A stretch of 32,155 nt of DNA, taken from Verrucomicrobiia bacterium (GTDB taxonomy: Bacteria; Verrucomicrobiota; Verrucomicrobiia; JABWAM01). The DNA lies in contig JABWAM010000003.1 of assembly GCA_013360985.1 (NCBI GenBank), positions 1 to 32,155 on the forward strand, read 5' to 3'. Made by a program: the position numbers and the translations under genes. Below, one piece after another: positions 22,633-30,880 of the stretch. Each line of letters starts with the position of its first letter. Positions within the stretch are counted from its first letter, which is position 1. Below the pieces are notes generated by a model. It worked only from the letters and a program-made list of their open reading frames with translations. It was not told the DNA's origin and did no database searches.

Positions 22633-24083
22633 AAGGGCGGCGCCTCCTCGCGCCACGCAGTCGCTTGCTCGTAAGCGTCCGCGATCCGGAAAATCGTCTC
22701 CTCCCGCATCCAGGGGCCGATAATCTGGAGGCCGACCGGCAGGGTGGTTTCTCTCACGACGAAACCGCAGGGAAGCGAGATCGCGCAGGCGCCGGCGAGA
22801 TTCACCGCGATCGTGAAGATGTCGGCGAGATACATCTGGAGAGGGTCCTGCATCTTCTCGCCAAGCTTGAAAGCGGGCGTCGGGGTCGTCGGCGTCAGGA
22901 TCGCGTCGCAACGCGCAAACGCCTGTTGGAAATCTCCGCGGATGAGCGTGCGCGCCTTCTGGGCGTGGAGGTAGTAGGCGTCGTGGTAGCCGCGGCTCAG
23001 CACGTAAGTCCCGAGGATGATGCGCCGCTTGACTTCGGCGCCGAACCCCTCGGCGCGCGTGCGGCCGTACATCTCGAGAAGATCAGAAGGCTTCTCCGCG
23101 CGATGGCCGTAGCGCACTCCGTCGAAACGGGCGAGGTTGGCGCTGGCTTCCGCTGTGGCGAGCACGTAATAGGTCGCTACGGCGTACTCGGTGTGAGGCA
23201 GCGAGACCTCGACGATCTCGGCGCCGAGTTTTTCGAGTTCGCGCGCGGCTCGCCGCACGGACTCTTCGACGTCGCGCTCGATTCCCTTCAAAAAGTATTC
23301 GCGCGGCAATCCAAGCTTCAGGCCGCGCACCCCGCGCCCGAGAGCGGAGGAAAGATCCGCGGGCGCATCCGAGAGCGAGGTGCTGTCGTGCGGATCGTGA
23401 CCCGCAATCGCGTTGAAAAGGAGCGCGGCGTCGCGCACGTCTCGCGTGAGGGGGCCGATTTGATCGAGCGATGAGGCGAAAGCGACCAACCCATAACGGC
23501 TCACCCGTCCATAGGTCGGCTTCAGACCGACGCAACCGCAAAACGCGGCGGGCTGTCGGATCGAGCCGCCGGTATCGCTTCCGAGGGCGGCAAACGCTTC
23601 GCGCGCGGCGACGGCGGCGGCTGCGCCGCCGCTCGATCCGCCCGGCGCCCGTGCCGGATCCCACGGGTTTCGCGTCGCGCGCACGGAAGAGGTCTCCGTG
23701 GAAGACCCCATGGCGAACTCATCCATGTTCGCGCGTCCGAGCAACACCGCCCCAGCCCGCCGCAGCTTCTCCACTACGGTCGCGTCGTACGGCGCGCGAT
23801 AGCCGCGCAAGATGCGCGAAGCACAAGTGCAAGGCTGCCCGCGGACGCTCAGGTTGTCTTTCAGAGCGATCGGGATGCCGTGGAGCGGCCCGGAAGGCGG
23901 CGCCGCGTCGCGAGCCCGGGCCTCCGCCAAGGCCGCCTCGGCGTCCACATGGAGCATCGCGGAGATTTGGGGTTCGACCGCCTCCATCCGCGCGAGCAGC
24001 GCGCGGACGAGATCTTCGGAAGAAACCTCGCAGCGGCGAATCGCCGCGACGGCCCGCGACGCGGTGAACTCGTGGAGTTTCAT
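22629..24083 (-). CDS. gatA: Asp-tRNA(Asn)/Glu-tRNA(Gln) amidotransferase subunit A
   Basis: 484 residues. The amidase-signature catalytic triad is complete. Lys75 lies in IALKDNLSV, the bridging Ser150 in APGGSSGGAAA, and the nucleophile Ser174 in LGSDTGGSIRQPAAF. All three sit four residues before the S. aureus GatA numbering. LKPTYGRVSRYGLVAFASSL and GLQIIGPWMREETIFRIADA are further GatA signatures. It releases ammonia from glutamine and channels it to GatB. It begins 18 bp after gatC and overlaps gatB by 4 bp. Confidence 0.97.
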   Translation of the reverse strand: MKLHEFTASRAVAAIRRCEVSSEDLVRALLARMEAVEPQISAMLHVDAEAALAEARARDAAPPSGPLHGIPIALKDNLSVRGQPCTCASRILRGYRAPYDATVVEKLRRAGAVLLGRANMDEFAMGSSTETSSVRATRNPWDPARAPGGSSGGAAAAVAAREAFAALGSDTGGSIRQPAAFCGCVGLKPTYGRVSRYGLVAFASSLDQIGPLTRDVRDAALLFNAIAGHDPHDSTSLSDAPADLSSALGRGVRGLKLGLPREYFLKGIERDVEESVRRAARELEKLGAEIVEVSLPHTEYAVATYYVLATAEASANLARFDGVRYGHRAEKPSDLLEMYGRTRAEGFGAEVKRRIILGTYVLSRGYHDAYYLHAQKARTLIRGDFQQAFARCDAILTPTTPTPAFKLGEKMQDPLQMYLADIFTIAVNLAGACAISLPCGFVVRETTLPVGLQIIGPWMREETIFRIADAYEQATAWREEAPPL

Positions 24084-24101
24084 CGCGATTCCGCCCTCAA
24101 T

Positions 24102-24392
24102 CTATTCGACGACCTTCGGCACCATAAAAAGATGCTCGGCGCGCAATGGCGCGTTGGCGGTGGCGTCGTCCGGCGACAGCGACGGCGCGGGGTCGTCCGC
24201 GCGCATCGGGTTCACGCGTTCCACAACGTGCGCCGTTGGCTCGATGCCGCGCACATCGAGCTTCCGAATCTGCTCGATGTAACGGACGATTTGTTCGAGC
24301 TGCTCTTGGTAACGGCAGGCCTCCTCTTCGGATAGCTTGAGTCTGGCGAGTTGCGCCACGTAACGAACATGGAGATCGGAGGAAGAGTTCAT
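24102..24392 (-). CDS. gatC: Asp-tRNA(Asn)/Glu-tRNA(Gln) amidotransferase subunit C
   Basis: 96 residues from ATG 24392. The frame is open for another 107 codons upstream, but those codons are antisense-like. VRYVAQLARLKLSEEEACRY and QLEQIVRYIEQIRKLDVRG form the two GatC helices, followed by EPTAHVV, MRADDPAPS and FMVPKVVE, which match the family in order and spacing. GatC wraps around GatA and stabilises the complex with GatB. The gene lies 25 bp after the small coiled-coil membrane protein gene, so the two could be co-transcribed. No good ribosome-binding site is visible. Confidence 0.95.
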   Translation of the reverse strand: MNSSSDLHVRYVAQLARLKLSEEEACRYQEQLEQIVRYIEQIRKLDVRGIEPTAHVVERVNPMRADDPAPSLSPDDATANAPLRAEHLFMVPKVVE

Positions 24393-24417
24393 GCTGCGCG
24401 AAGAAATGCGAAAGGAA

Positions 24418-24747
24418 TCACCGGAGGATGCTCCAAAGCTTCCCGAGAGCCCAGAAGAAGGCGATGAACCCCGCCATCGCCCAAAGGATCGTCCGATTGC
24501 GATGCCTTCGCCTCTCGTTGACCAGAGGGAGACGGCGCTCGTTGTCCGCCGACTTCGAAAAGCGCAGAAGCCGCCGAAGCGACGAGATTCCCTCTCCTTC
24601 CGCCGACGCCGCGCGAGGCGCGGGAATGGATCGCGGACGCTCGATCTGGCGATGCAACTCTCGAATCCGACGGTCGAGTTCGCGCGCCTTGACGCGCTTC
24701 TCCTCCGCCTCAAGGGCCACTCGAGAACGAGCCTTTCCGCCAGTCAT
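24418..24747 (-). CDS. Hypothetical single-span membrane protein with N-terminal basic coiled coil
   Basis: 109 residues, not assigned to a family. Residues ~10-40 are highly charged and heptad-like (LEAEEKRVKARELDRRIREL, then HRQI). A Pro/Ala-rich linker follows, then a basic stretch, and one hydrophobic segment near the C-terminus (TILWAMAGFIAFFWALGKLW), so it is a tail-anchored-like protein. It sits 14 bp after another coiled-coil, C-terminally anchored protein and 25 bp before gatC. The two may interact. A spurious frame is unlikely given the clean membrane segment and tight spacing, but function is unknown. Confidence 0.7.
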   Translation of the reverse strand: MTGGKARSRVALEAEEKRVKARELDRRIRELHRQIERPRSIPAPRAASAEGEGISSLRRLLRFSKSADNERRLPLVNERRRHRNRTILWAMAGFIAFFWALGKLWSILR

Positions 24748-24761
24748 GAGAACGCCTGCGC

Positions 24762-25424
24762 CTATTTATGGGAGAGCCAAAGGAGCAAAGCGATCGCGCC
24801 GAGGATCAGGATCGGCAGAGATCGGGCAAAGCCACGCTGCAACTCGAGCGCAAAATTGAAGGCGCGGGCGTCTCCGGACGCCGTCGCCGCGGCGCCTCTC
24901 AAAGCCGCGTCGGCCTCGAGGCGGATCGGGCCTTCCCCAAGAAAGGTGAGTTGCGCGCGGCCTCGATTGAGTTCCGCCCTTGCCCCCTCGACGGTCGCCA
25001 CCGCCTTGGCGAGGCGCGCCTTCACCTCATCGCCATGCCACTCGCTCTCGCGGATCTCCTGCAGCTTGACGATGTGCTCCTGAAAGCTCTGGCGAAACTC
25101 CGCGAGCGACGAGCTTTGCTTATTGAGTTCGTACTCCTCCTTTTCGATGGAAGCGACGGCGCGGCCGAGTTCCTCAAGCATTTCGGACTTTCCGAGCTCG
25201 AACTCCTCCTCGCGACGACGGAGATCCTCGAGCTCTTTCTGCTCGCGCTCGAGATCGTCTTGCTGCTGTCGCAGTTCGAGCATCTGCCGGCGCGCGGCCT
25301 CCACGCGCGCGTCGATTTCGGCGCGGCTCGGAGAGGAGCTTCCGCTCGATTTCAGCGCGCCGGCGTCGCTCTTGGAGGCATCGGGAATCACCAGATCGGG
25401 GTCGACAAATTCTCGGGATTTCAT
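24762..25424 (-). CDS. Hypothetical coiled-coil protein with C-terminal membrane anchor
   Basis: 220 residues. The N-terminus DLVIPDASKSDAGALKSSG is followed by a low-complexity Ser/Pro stretch. A long coiled coil runs from about 35 to 125 (RQMLELRQQQDDLEREQKEL and the stretch that follows, rich in Glu, Gln, Leu). A globular-looking part follows, and one C-terminal span closes the chain (SLPILILGAIALLLWLSHK). I recall similar proteins from Verrucomicrobiota genomes, including the D-L-I-P-DASxSDxGALxS N-terminus, but cannot verify that. It may be a structural or membrane-associated scaffold. It is the first gene of the minus-strand block that continues through gatCAB. Confidence 0.75.
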   Translation of the reverse strand: MKSREFVDPDLVIPDASKSDAGALKSSGSSSPSRAEIDARVEAARRQMLELRQQQDDLEREQKELEDLRRREEEFELGKSEMLEELGRAVASIEKEEYELNKQSSSLAEFRQSFQEHIVKLQEIRESEWHGDEVKARLAKAVATVEGARAELNRGRAQLTFLGEGPIRLEADAALRGAAATASGDARAFNFALELQRGFARSLPILILGAIALLLWLSHK

Positions 25425-25575
25425 AAGGTAGCGGAAGGGGTTGCGTCGGATTTGGGCTCAAATCAAGTGAACCGCCGTCCGGCCGAACGCCTCGGCGCGA
25501 ACGCGGCAGCCGCGCTCCGCGCGGCCGCGAGGAGATATACCAGCCGCACGCCCCAAGACCAACGAAAATCCTGGC

Positions 25576-25597
25576 GCGCCGTCGCGCGCGACGGCGC
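25576..25597 (-). terminator. Probable terminator of the M42 peptidase gene
   Basis: A perfect 22-base palindrome, GCGCCGTCGCG/CGCGACGGCGC, starts 15 bp downstream of the peptidase stop (25612, minus strand). It is followed on the minus strand by CGCCAGGA and then TTTT (25568-25565). The strong GC stem and short T-run support intrinsic termination. It may also insulate the 25424 operon from read-through. Confidence 0.55.
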
Positions 25598-25611
25598 CTG
25601 GCGGGCGAGTT

Positions 25612-26679
25612 TCACAGTTTCACCGCGAACTTCTCGCCTTTTTTCGCGTCGAGGCAGAAGCCCGCCATGAGGGCCGCCAGCCTTTCGAGATCCCCCAAAT
25701 GGATGACCTCGACCGGCGAGTGCATGTAACGGTTCGGCAGCCCGAGGCTTACCGTCGGGATGCCCCCCCGCTGCACGAAGATCGCATCGGCGTCGGTGCC
25801 CGTCGCGCGCGGATCCGTGGAATACTGCACGGGAATCTTTCGCTTCCTGGCCGTTGCCTCGAGACGTTCGAACAACACGGGATGATTCGCGCTGCCGATT
25901 CCGAGCGTCGGCCCTTTCCCGAGCCGCACGTCGCCCCAGCGCTTCTGGTTCACACCGGGGATATCGGTCGCCTGACCTACGTCGGCGACGAGCGCCGCGT
26001 CGGGATGGACGCGGTATCCCGCCATGGCGGCGCCGCGCAAGCCGATCTCCTCCTGCACCGTCGACACCGCCACCACGCAGGCCTCGAGTTTCTTTTCGCC
26101 GCACAGCAGGCGGAGCGTTTCCGCCGCGGCGAAAATTCCGATGCGATTGTCGCAGCCGCGCGCCACCGCAAGGTCCCCCCGCAGGATTTCGAACCCGTCG
26201 GCGAACGTGACCACATCCCCCACTCTCACGAGCTTGGCCGCCTCTTCGCGATCTCTCGCTCCGATATCCAGAAAGCAGTCGTGCAGCTTCGGCGCTTCGG
26301 GCTTTACCTCGCGATCCTGCATGTGCGGCGCGAGCGTACCGGTGACGCCGCGAACGGGTCCCTGACGCGTCTGCACGATCATCCGCTGCCCTCGCACCAG
26401 CGCCGGATCCACCCCTCCCACCCCGGTCAACCAGACAAACCCCTCCTCCGAGATGTGCTGAACCATGAAGCCGATCTCATCGGCGTGACCGGTCACCATA
26501 ATTTTCGGTGAACCGCCTTCATTGATCCAGGCATAGACGTTGCCGTAAGCGTCGCTTTCCACGCGATCGGCGAAGCGCGCCACCCGATCGCGCCATACGC
26601 GCTGGGCGGCCTGCTCCTGGCTCGTGACGCTCATCGTATTGAGCAGGGACTTCAGAAATTCGAGGCTCTCGGGTCTCAT
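25612..26679 (-). CDS. M42-family metallo-aminopeptidase
   Basis: 355 residues, normal for the family. The metal ligands are visible in order. His65 is in VTGHADEIG and the bridging Asp177 in ARGCDNRIGIF. The catalytic Glu210/Glu211 are in VSTVQEEIGLRG, Asp233 in VADVGQAT and His320 in RYMHSPVE. This is the FrvX/glutamyl-aminopeptidase/TET group of cytosolic, often dodecameric, di-zinc or cobalt exopeptidases that trim short peptides. It diverges from argS, with about 100 bp between them. The bases directly upstream of its ATG form a GC-rich hairpin, so translation initiation may be structured. Confidence 0.95.
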   Translation of the reverse strand: MRPESLEFLKSLLNTMSVTSQEQAAQRVWRDRVARFADRVESDAYGNVYAWINEGGSPKIMVTGHADEIGFMVQHISEEGFVWLTGVGGVDPALVRGQRMIVQTRQGPVRGVTGTLAPHMQDREVKPEAPKLHDCFLDIGARDREEAAKLVRVGDVVTFADGFEILRGDLAVARGCDNRIGIFAAAETLRLLCGEKKLEACVVAVSTVQEEIGLRGAAMAGYRVHPDAALVADVGQATDIPGVNQKRWGDVRLGKGPTLGIGSANHPVLFERLEATARKRKIPVQYSTDPRATGTDADAIFVQRGGIPTVSLGLPNRYMHSPVEVIHLGDLERLAALMAGFCLDAKKGEKFAVKL

Positions 26680-26700
26680 GCCCGCGACTCTCGCGCGGGC
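26680..26700 (-). promoter_or_regulatory. Hairpin abutting the M42 peptidase start codon
   Basis: GCCCGCG (26680-26686) and CGCGGGC (26694-26700) are complementary over 7 bp around a 7-base loop, and the stem ends directly at the ATG (26679-26677, minus strand). No Shine-Dalgarno sequence is visible. If transcribed, it would occlude the initiation region. Confidence 0.4.
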
Positions 26701-26737
26701 GCCGCGAGATTTCCAGCCCGAACCACAAGGCGAAAGG

Positions 26738-26767
26738 CGCGTGAAGTTGGAAATTGGAAATCACGCG
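26738..26767 (+). promoter_or_regulatory. Inverted repeat upstream of argS
   Basis: CGCGTGA (26738-26744) and TCACGCG (26761-26767) flank a 16-base AT-richer spacer that contains the tandem TTGGAAATTGGAAA. It ends 13 bp before the first argS ATG. It could be an operator for the divergent argS/peptidase region or a leader hairpin. No known regulator site is recognised. Confidence 0.4.
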
Positions 26768-26780
26768 GGCCTCGGCTCCA

Positions 26781-28556
26781 ATGCCGCGGATGACCGATGT
26801 GCGCTCGCTCTTATCCCAAGCTCTATCCTCGGCCCTCGACGCCGTGTGTCCGGGCCACGCGCTGACCGTCCCGTCCGTCAGCGCCTGCCACGACGCGCGC
26901 TACGGAGATTATCAGTCCAACGTGGCGATGCTCGTCGCCGCGGCGGGAAACCTTGCGCCGCGGGAATTGGCGGCGTCCGTGGCCGGCGCGCTCCGGTTGG
27001 AGGACCTCTGCGCCAAGGTGGAGGTCGCCGGACCCGGGTTCATCAACTTCCATTTGCGCCCCTCGCGAATCGCCGCGCTGATCGCCGAGATGGCCGCGGA
27101 TCCGCACAACGGCATCGCGTCCGCCGCGAACCCCCGGCGAATCGTCGTGGACTTTTCGAGCCCGAATACCGCCAAGGCGATGCATGTGGGGCATATCCGC
27201 TCGACGTTCCTGGGCGACGCGCTTGCCCGGTTTGCCCGCGCCGTCCGCCACGAGGTCATCACCGACAACCACGTTGGCGACTGGGGCGCCCAATTCGGAA
27301 TGCTCATCCATGGGTACAACACCCGCCTCGATCGCGAGGCCGAGAAGCGAGATCCCGTCGCGGAATTCGAGCGTCTCTATCGCGAGGTCAGCCAAGAATC
27401 CTCCCGAAACGAAGAGACGCGGGAAAAAGCGCGGCGCGAGTTGGCGGCGCTCCATGCCGGCGAGGCCGAAAGCGTGGAGGTTTGGAAGAAGATCGCCGAG
27501 CTCTCGCTCGCCGAATTCGAAAAGCTCTATCGCCGCCTCGGGGTGCGGTTCGACCATTGCCTCGGCGAAAGTTTTTACAACCCGAGCCTCCCGGAGGTGG
27601 TCGCGGAACTGCGACGACTCGGGATCGCCGAGGAGAGCGAAGGGGCGATCTGCGTCTTTTTTCGCGAGGATCCCGTCTTGAAGGACGCCGCGCCGATGAT
27701 GATCCGAAAAAAAGATGGCGCGTTCCTCTACGCGACTACCGACCTCGCCACCCTCCGCCATCGCGCGCGGGAATGGCGGGCCGACGAAATCCTTTATGTC
27801 ACCGACGCGCGACAGAAGCTCCACTTCCAGCAGATCTTTGCCGCCGCGGAGAAGTGGGCCGGCGCGCCGGGGAACTCCCTCCTCGCCTCCGCCGATGCGC
27901 GCCTGCCGCGCCTCCGCCACATCGTCTTCGGGAGCGTCCTCGGCGCCGACAAAAAACCGATCAAGACGCGCTCGGGCGATCCGATCAAGCTCGCCGATCT
28001 GCTCGACGAAGCGGAGGCGCGCGCGCTCAAGATCATCGAGAAAAAAAATCCCGCGCTCTCCGCCGAAGCGCGGCGCGCCGCCGCTCGCGTTCTCGGCATC
28101 GGCGCGGTGAAGTACGCCGACCTCTGCCAGAACCGCAATCTCGATTATGTCTTCGACTGGAACAAGCTCCTCGCCCTCCAAGGCAACACGGCGCCTTACC
28201 TCATTTACGCCTACGTCCGGATCCGCTCGATTTTTCGCCAGGGAGGGATTGCGCCTCTGGGACAGACCCTTCCTCCGCCCTCCGTCCTCTCGCACGACGC
28301 CGAGCTTGCGCTCGCGAAGAAGCTGATCCAGTTCGGCGACACCGTTCACGCCGTGCTCGACGATTGCCGGCCGCATCTGCTCGCCGGTTATCTCTACGAG
28401 CTTTCGACGCGCTTCAGCCGCTTCTACGAAACCTGTCCCGTTCTCAAGGCCGCGGAACCTGATCGCGGCGCGCGCCTGCTCCTTTGCGATCTTACAGCCC
28501 GCGTCCTCCAGCGCGGTTTGGGCCTCCTCGGCATCGAAACGATCGAGGAGATGTAG
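26781..28556 (+). CDS. argS: Arginyl-tRNA synthetase
   Basis: 591 residues from ATG 26781. ATG 26790 (MTDVRSLLSQ) is equally possible, and TTG 26754 less so. The N-terminal Add1 tRNA-D-loop domain includes YGDYQSNVAML and GPGFINFHL. The class I signature HIGH is HVGH in SSPNTAKAMHVGHIRSTFLG. DNHVGDWGAQFGML and LYATTDLATLRHR follow. The KMSK-equivalent is KKPIKTRSGDPIKL. The DALR anticodon-binding domain ends the chain, with YELSTRFSRFYETCPVL a clear ArgS feature. It charges tRNA-Arg with arginine. It diverges from the peptidase gene and converges on the MFS gene 37 bp downstream. Confidence 0.97.
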   Translation: MPRMTDVRSLLSQALSSALDAVCPGHALTVPSVSACHDARYGDYQSNVAMLVAAAGNLAPRELAASVAGALRLEDLCAKVEVAGPGFINFHLRPSRIAALIAEMAADPHNGIASAANPRRIVVDFSSPNTAKAMHVGHIRSTFLGDALARFARAVRHEVITDNHVGDWGAQFGMLIHGYNTRLDREAEKRDPVAEFERLYREVSQESSRNEETREKARRELAALHAGEAESVEVWKKIAELSLAEFEKLYRRLGVRFDHCLGESFYNPSLPEVVAELRRLGIAEESEGAICVFFREDPVLKDAAPMMIRKKDGAFLYATTDLATLRHRAREWRADEILYVTDARQKLHFQQIFAAAEKWAGAPGNSLLASADARLPRLRHIVFGSVLGADKKPIKTRSGDPIKLADLLDEAEARALKIIEKKNPALSAEARRAAARVLGIGAVKYADLCQNRNLDYVFDWNKLLALQGNTAPYLIYAYVRIRSIFRQGGIAPLGQTLPPPSVLSHDAELALAKKLIQFGDTVHAVLDDCRPHLLAGYLYELSTRFSRFYETCPVLKAAEPDRGARLLLCDLTARVLQRGLGLLGIETIEEM

Positions 28557-28593
28557 ACCCTCCCGACGCGCGCCCGCCGCATCACGAATCGGT

Positions 28594-29871
28594 TCATTCG
28601 GAAGGGCGCGCCCCTTCCCACGGCTCGACCGGCGCGCGTCGGTCGGACGGGGCATGGAGGGTGTCGAGGCGACGCAGCGCCGGCCATTTGAACGCGGCGG
28701 CGATCACAACGGCAATCGTCCCGAGGCCTCCGGCGACCACCGAAATCACGGGGGTGAACAGCGCGGCGAGCGCCCCCGACTCGAAGGCGCCCAATTCGTT
28801 GGAGCAACTGATGAAGACCGTGTTCACGGAGGTCACCCGACCGCGCATGCGGTCGGGTGTGCGAAGCTGGAGGAGACTGTGGCGGACCACGACGCTGAGG
28901 TTGTCGCACATGCCGGTCAGACAGAGCGCGACCATCGAAAGCCAGAACGATCGGGAGAGCCCGAACACCACCGTCGCGACGCCGAATCCCGCGACCGCCC
29001 AGAGCACGACGACCCCGGCCCGGCGGCGCACCGGACGAAAGGCGGACCAGACGGCCATGCTTGCGGCGCCAAACGCCGGCGCCGCGCGCAACCAACCGAG
29101 CCCCGCGGGTCCGACCTGAAGGATGTCTCGGGCGTAGATGGGGAGCAGAGCGGTGGCGCCTCCGAGCAAAACCGCGAACATATCGAGCGCGATGGCGGGG
29201 AGAAGGATCTCGTGATGCCACACGAAACGGAAGCCCGCGGAAACGTTGGCGAAGGTCATCGGATTCCGGGAGGGCGGCGGGCGGACAACCCGAATTTGGA
29301 GCAGATTGAGGATGAAGAGGAGCACGAGCGCCGCGCAGGCGAGATAGGCGGGGACCGCGCTGTGTTGAAGGGCGATCAGCATCCCCCCGAGCGCGGGACC
29401 GATCACCGAGGAGAGTTCGAACCCGCTGCTCCGCCAGATGATCGCGTTTGCGTAATGCTCGGCGGGCAGGAGCGACGGCCAAAACGCGTTGTTCGACGGC
29501 GCGCTGAAGGCGCGCCCCACCGCGACGCAAAAGAGGCAGATATAAATCAAGACGACCGGGCCCTGGGTCGCGGCGAGCAGGGCGAGGGCCAACGCCATCG
29601 CGACCATCGCGCCTTGGGCCGCCACGAGCAGACGGCGACGATCGAGACGGTCCGCGAGATGGCCCGCCGGCATGGCCAACAGGAGGATCGGGATGACCTG
29701 GACCAGCCCTACCGCCCCCAGGGCAAAGGCGAGGTTTGTGCGCTCGTACAGGTCCCATCCGATGGCGACGCTCTGCATCGACAGACCGATGTTCGCGAAG
29801 ACCCCGCCGAAAAAGAAACGGCGATAGGAGGCGTAACGAAGCGCCGCGTAAGGATCGTGCGCCGCGCTCAC
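28594..29871 (-). CDS. MFS transporter, EntS/multidrug-exporter-like
   Basis: 425 residues with about 12 hydrophobic segments. The start is GTG 29871, overlapping the upstream TGA as GTGA. RYASYRRFFFGGVFANIGLS is the usual first span of the MFS_3/EntS group. The cytoplasmic-loop motif A is AGHLADRLDRRRL (residues ~68-80), with a further loop at RPVRRRAGVV. Members export siderophores, drugs or metabolites using the proton gradient. The coupling to a polyprenyl-phosphate glucosyltransferase-like gene suggests a shared role, perhaps in moving a glycan- or lipid-linked product, but that is speculation. The C-terminal ~25 residues are charged and cytoplasmic. Confidence 0.92.
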   Translation of the reverse strand: MSAAHDPYAALRYASYRRFFFGGVFANIGLSMQSVAIGWDLYERTNLAFALGAVGLVQVIPILLLAMPAGHLADRLDRRRLLVAAQGAMVAMALALALLAATQGPVVLIYICLFCVAVGRAFSAPSNNAFWPSLLPAEHYANAIIWRSSGFELSSVIGPALGGMLIALQHSAVPAYLACAALVLLFILNLLQIRVVRPPPSRNPMTFANVSAGFRFVWHHEILLPAIALDMFAVLLGGATALLPIYARDILQVGPAGLGWLRAAPAFGAASMAVWSAFRPVRRRAGVVVLWAVAGFGVATVVFGLSRSFWLSMVALCLTGMCDNLSVVVRHSLLQLRTPDRMRGRVTSVNTVFISCSNELGAFESGALAALFTPVISVVAGGLGTIAVVIAAAFKWPALRRLDTLHAPSDRRAPVEPWEGARPSE

Positions 29872-30605
29872 GCGACCGGCGCCTCATCGTAATAGCCGAG
29901 CACGTGAAGCCGGTAGAACACCGCCAGCGTATCCCAACCGGCGCGAAACATGGCGCTCGCCGCGATGCGCGGGTATTTCCCCGTGCGCTCGATCACGACC
30001 GGCGCCTCGACGATCCGTCCGCCAAAGTGGTGGACGACGACGAGCAGTTCGAGATCCGATGCGTACGCCTTGACCAGCAGCCGCGGCATGGCCCGCGCAA
30101 GCGCTTCGCGACGAAAGAGCTTGATCCCCGTCTGCGTGTCGCGCACAGGAAGGCCGAAAAGGATGCGGGTCAGCGTGAAGTACACGAGGCTCACCAGGCG
30201 GCGATGCCATGGATAGTCCACCTGGGAACGCGGATGCCACTTGCTCCCGATCACGACGTCGGCGTCCTCCCGCTCCATGAAGGCCGCCAGCGCGCCGAGT
30301 TGTTCCGGCGGCAGGTCCATGTCTGCATCGAGAAAAACGACGCGCTCCCCGCGGCTCGCGGCGAACCCCTGGCGCAGGGCTTCCCCTTTGCCTCGATTCG
30401 AGAAAAGGCGAAGGACGCGAAGCTCGGGCGCCGCGGCGCGCGCGGCTTCGGCGGCCTCCGCCGTTCCGTCCGAACTGCCGTCGTCCACAACCACGATCTC
30501 GAATCTCTCCGCCCATGTCGCCAGATGCGCCCGGGTTCGCGCGATCGTCGCTCCGATGCGCGTCGCCTCGTTCCAAGCGGGGAGGATCACGCTGATCATG
30601 CTCAT
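29868..30605 (-). CDS. GT2 glycosyltransferase, dolichyl-phosphate beta-glucosyltransferase (ALG5)-like
   Basis: 245 residues from ATG 30605 (or ATG 30599, two codons later). The frame is open further upstream but into intergenic sequence. SVILPAWNEATRIGATI starts the GT-A fold and IVVVDDGSSDGTAEAA binds the nucleotide. SNRGKGEALRQGF and VVFLDADMDLPPEQL carry the DxD metal motif. DTQTGIKLFRREAL is the acceptor-loop motif of ALG5/DPM-like enzymes. There is no transmembrane anchor beyond a short hydrophobic stretch near YFTLTRILFGLPV. It probably glycosylates a polyprenyl phosphate for surface glycan assembly. It is coupled to the MFS gene by a 4-bp overlap. Confidence 0.9.
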   Translation of the reverse strand: MSMISVILPAWNEATRIGATIARTRAHLATWAERFEIVVVDDGSSDGTAEAAEAARAAAPELRVLRLFSNRGKGEALRQGFAASRGERVVFLDADMDLPPEQLGALAAFMEREDADVVIGSKWHPRSQVDYPWHRRLVSLVYFTLTRILFGLPVRDTQTGIKLFRREALARAMPRLLVKAYASDLELLVVVHHFGGRIVEAPVVIERTGKYPRIAASAMFRAGWDTLAVFYRLHVLGYYDEAPVA

Positions 30606-30773
30606 GGATGCGCGTCTCTTTTTCCCGCAACTCCCTCCTCTTCGCCAGACAAAACGAAGGCAAACCTGGAGTCGGATCGAAAGATCGGAGAAGGGCGGAG
30701 CGTCGAGCCCTCCCGCTGCGTTCGGCGGCGCGCCCAAGGATGGACAAATCGCGAACGCCGCTCCATCCTTCGG

Positions 30774-30779
30774 CATAAT
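30774..30779 (+). promoter_or_regulatory. Possible -10 box of the tRNA-Leu gene
   Basis: CATAAT, preceded by TCGG, lies 10 bp upstream of the tRNA 5' end, a usual distance. A convincing -35 at 16-18 bp is absent; TGGACA occurs at 30741-30746 but is 27 bp away. Weak support. Confidence 0.3.
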
Positions 30780-30789
30780 TCGACTGGTC

Positions 30790-30872
<83 letters not shown>

Positions 30873-30880
30873 CCCTTCGC

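Noticed and set aside
25436-25460. GGGTTGCGTCG-GATTT similarity between the 25.4-kb intergenic region and 11.0 kb
   Set aside because: About 15 matching bases in GC-rich DNA with no extension on either side. It could be chance.
25463-26104. 213-codon minus-strand frame overlapping the M42 peptidase
   Set aside because: Arg/Gly-rich shadow of the peptidase gene, which holds every expected metal ligand in its own frame.
26624-28655. Long frames of about 610 codons overlapping argS on both strands
   Set aside because: High-GC shadow frames. The argS frame carries all class I synthetase motifs, and the shadows are Arg-rich without any family signal.
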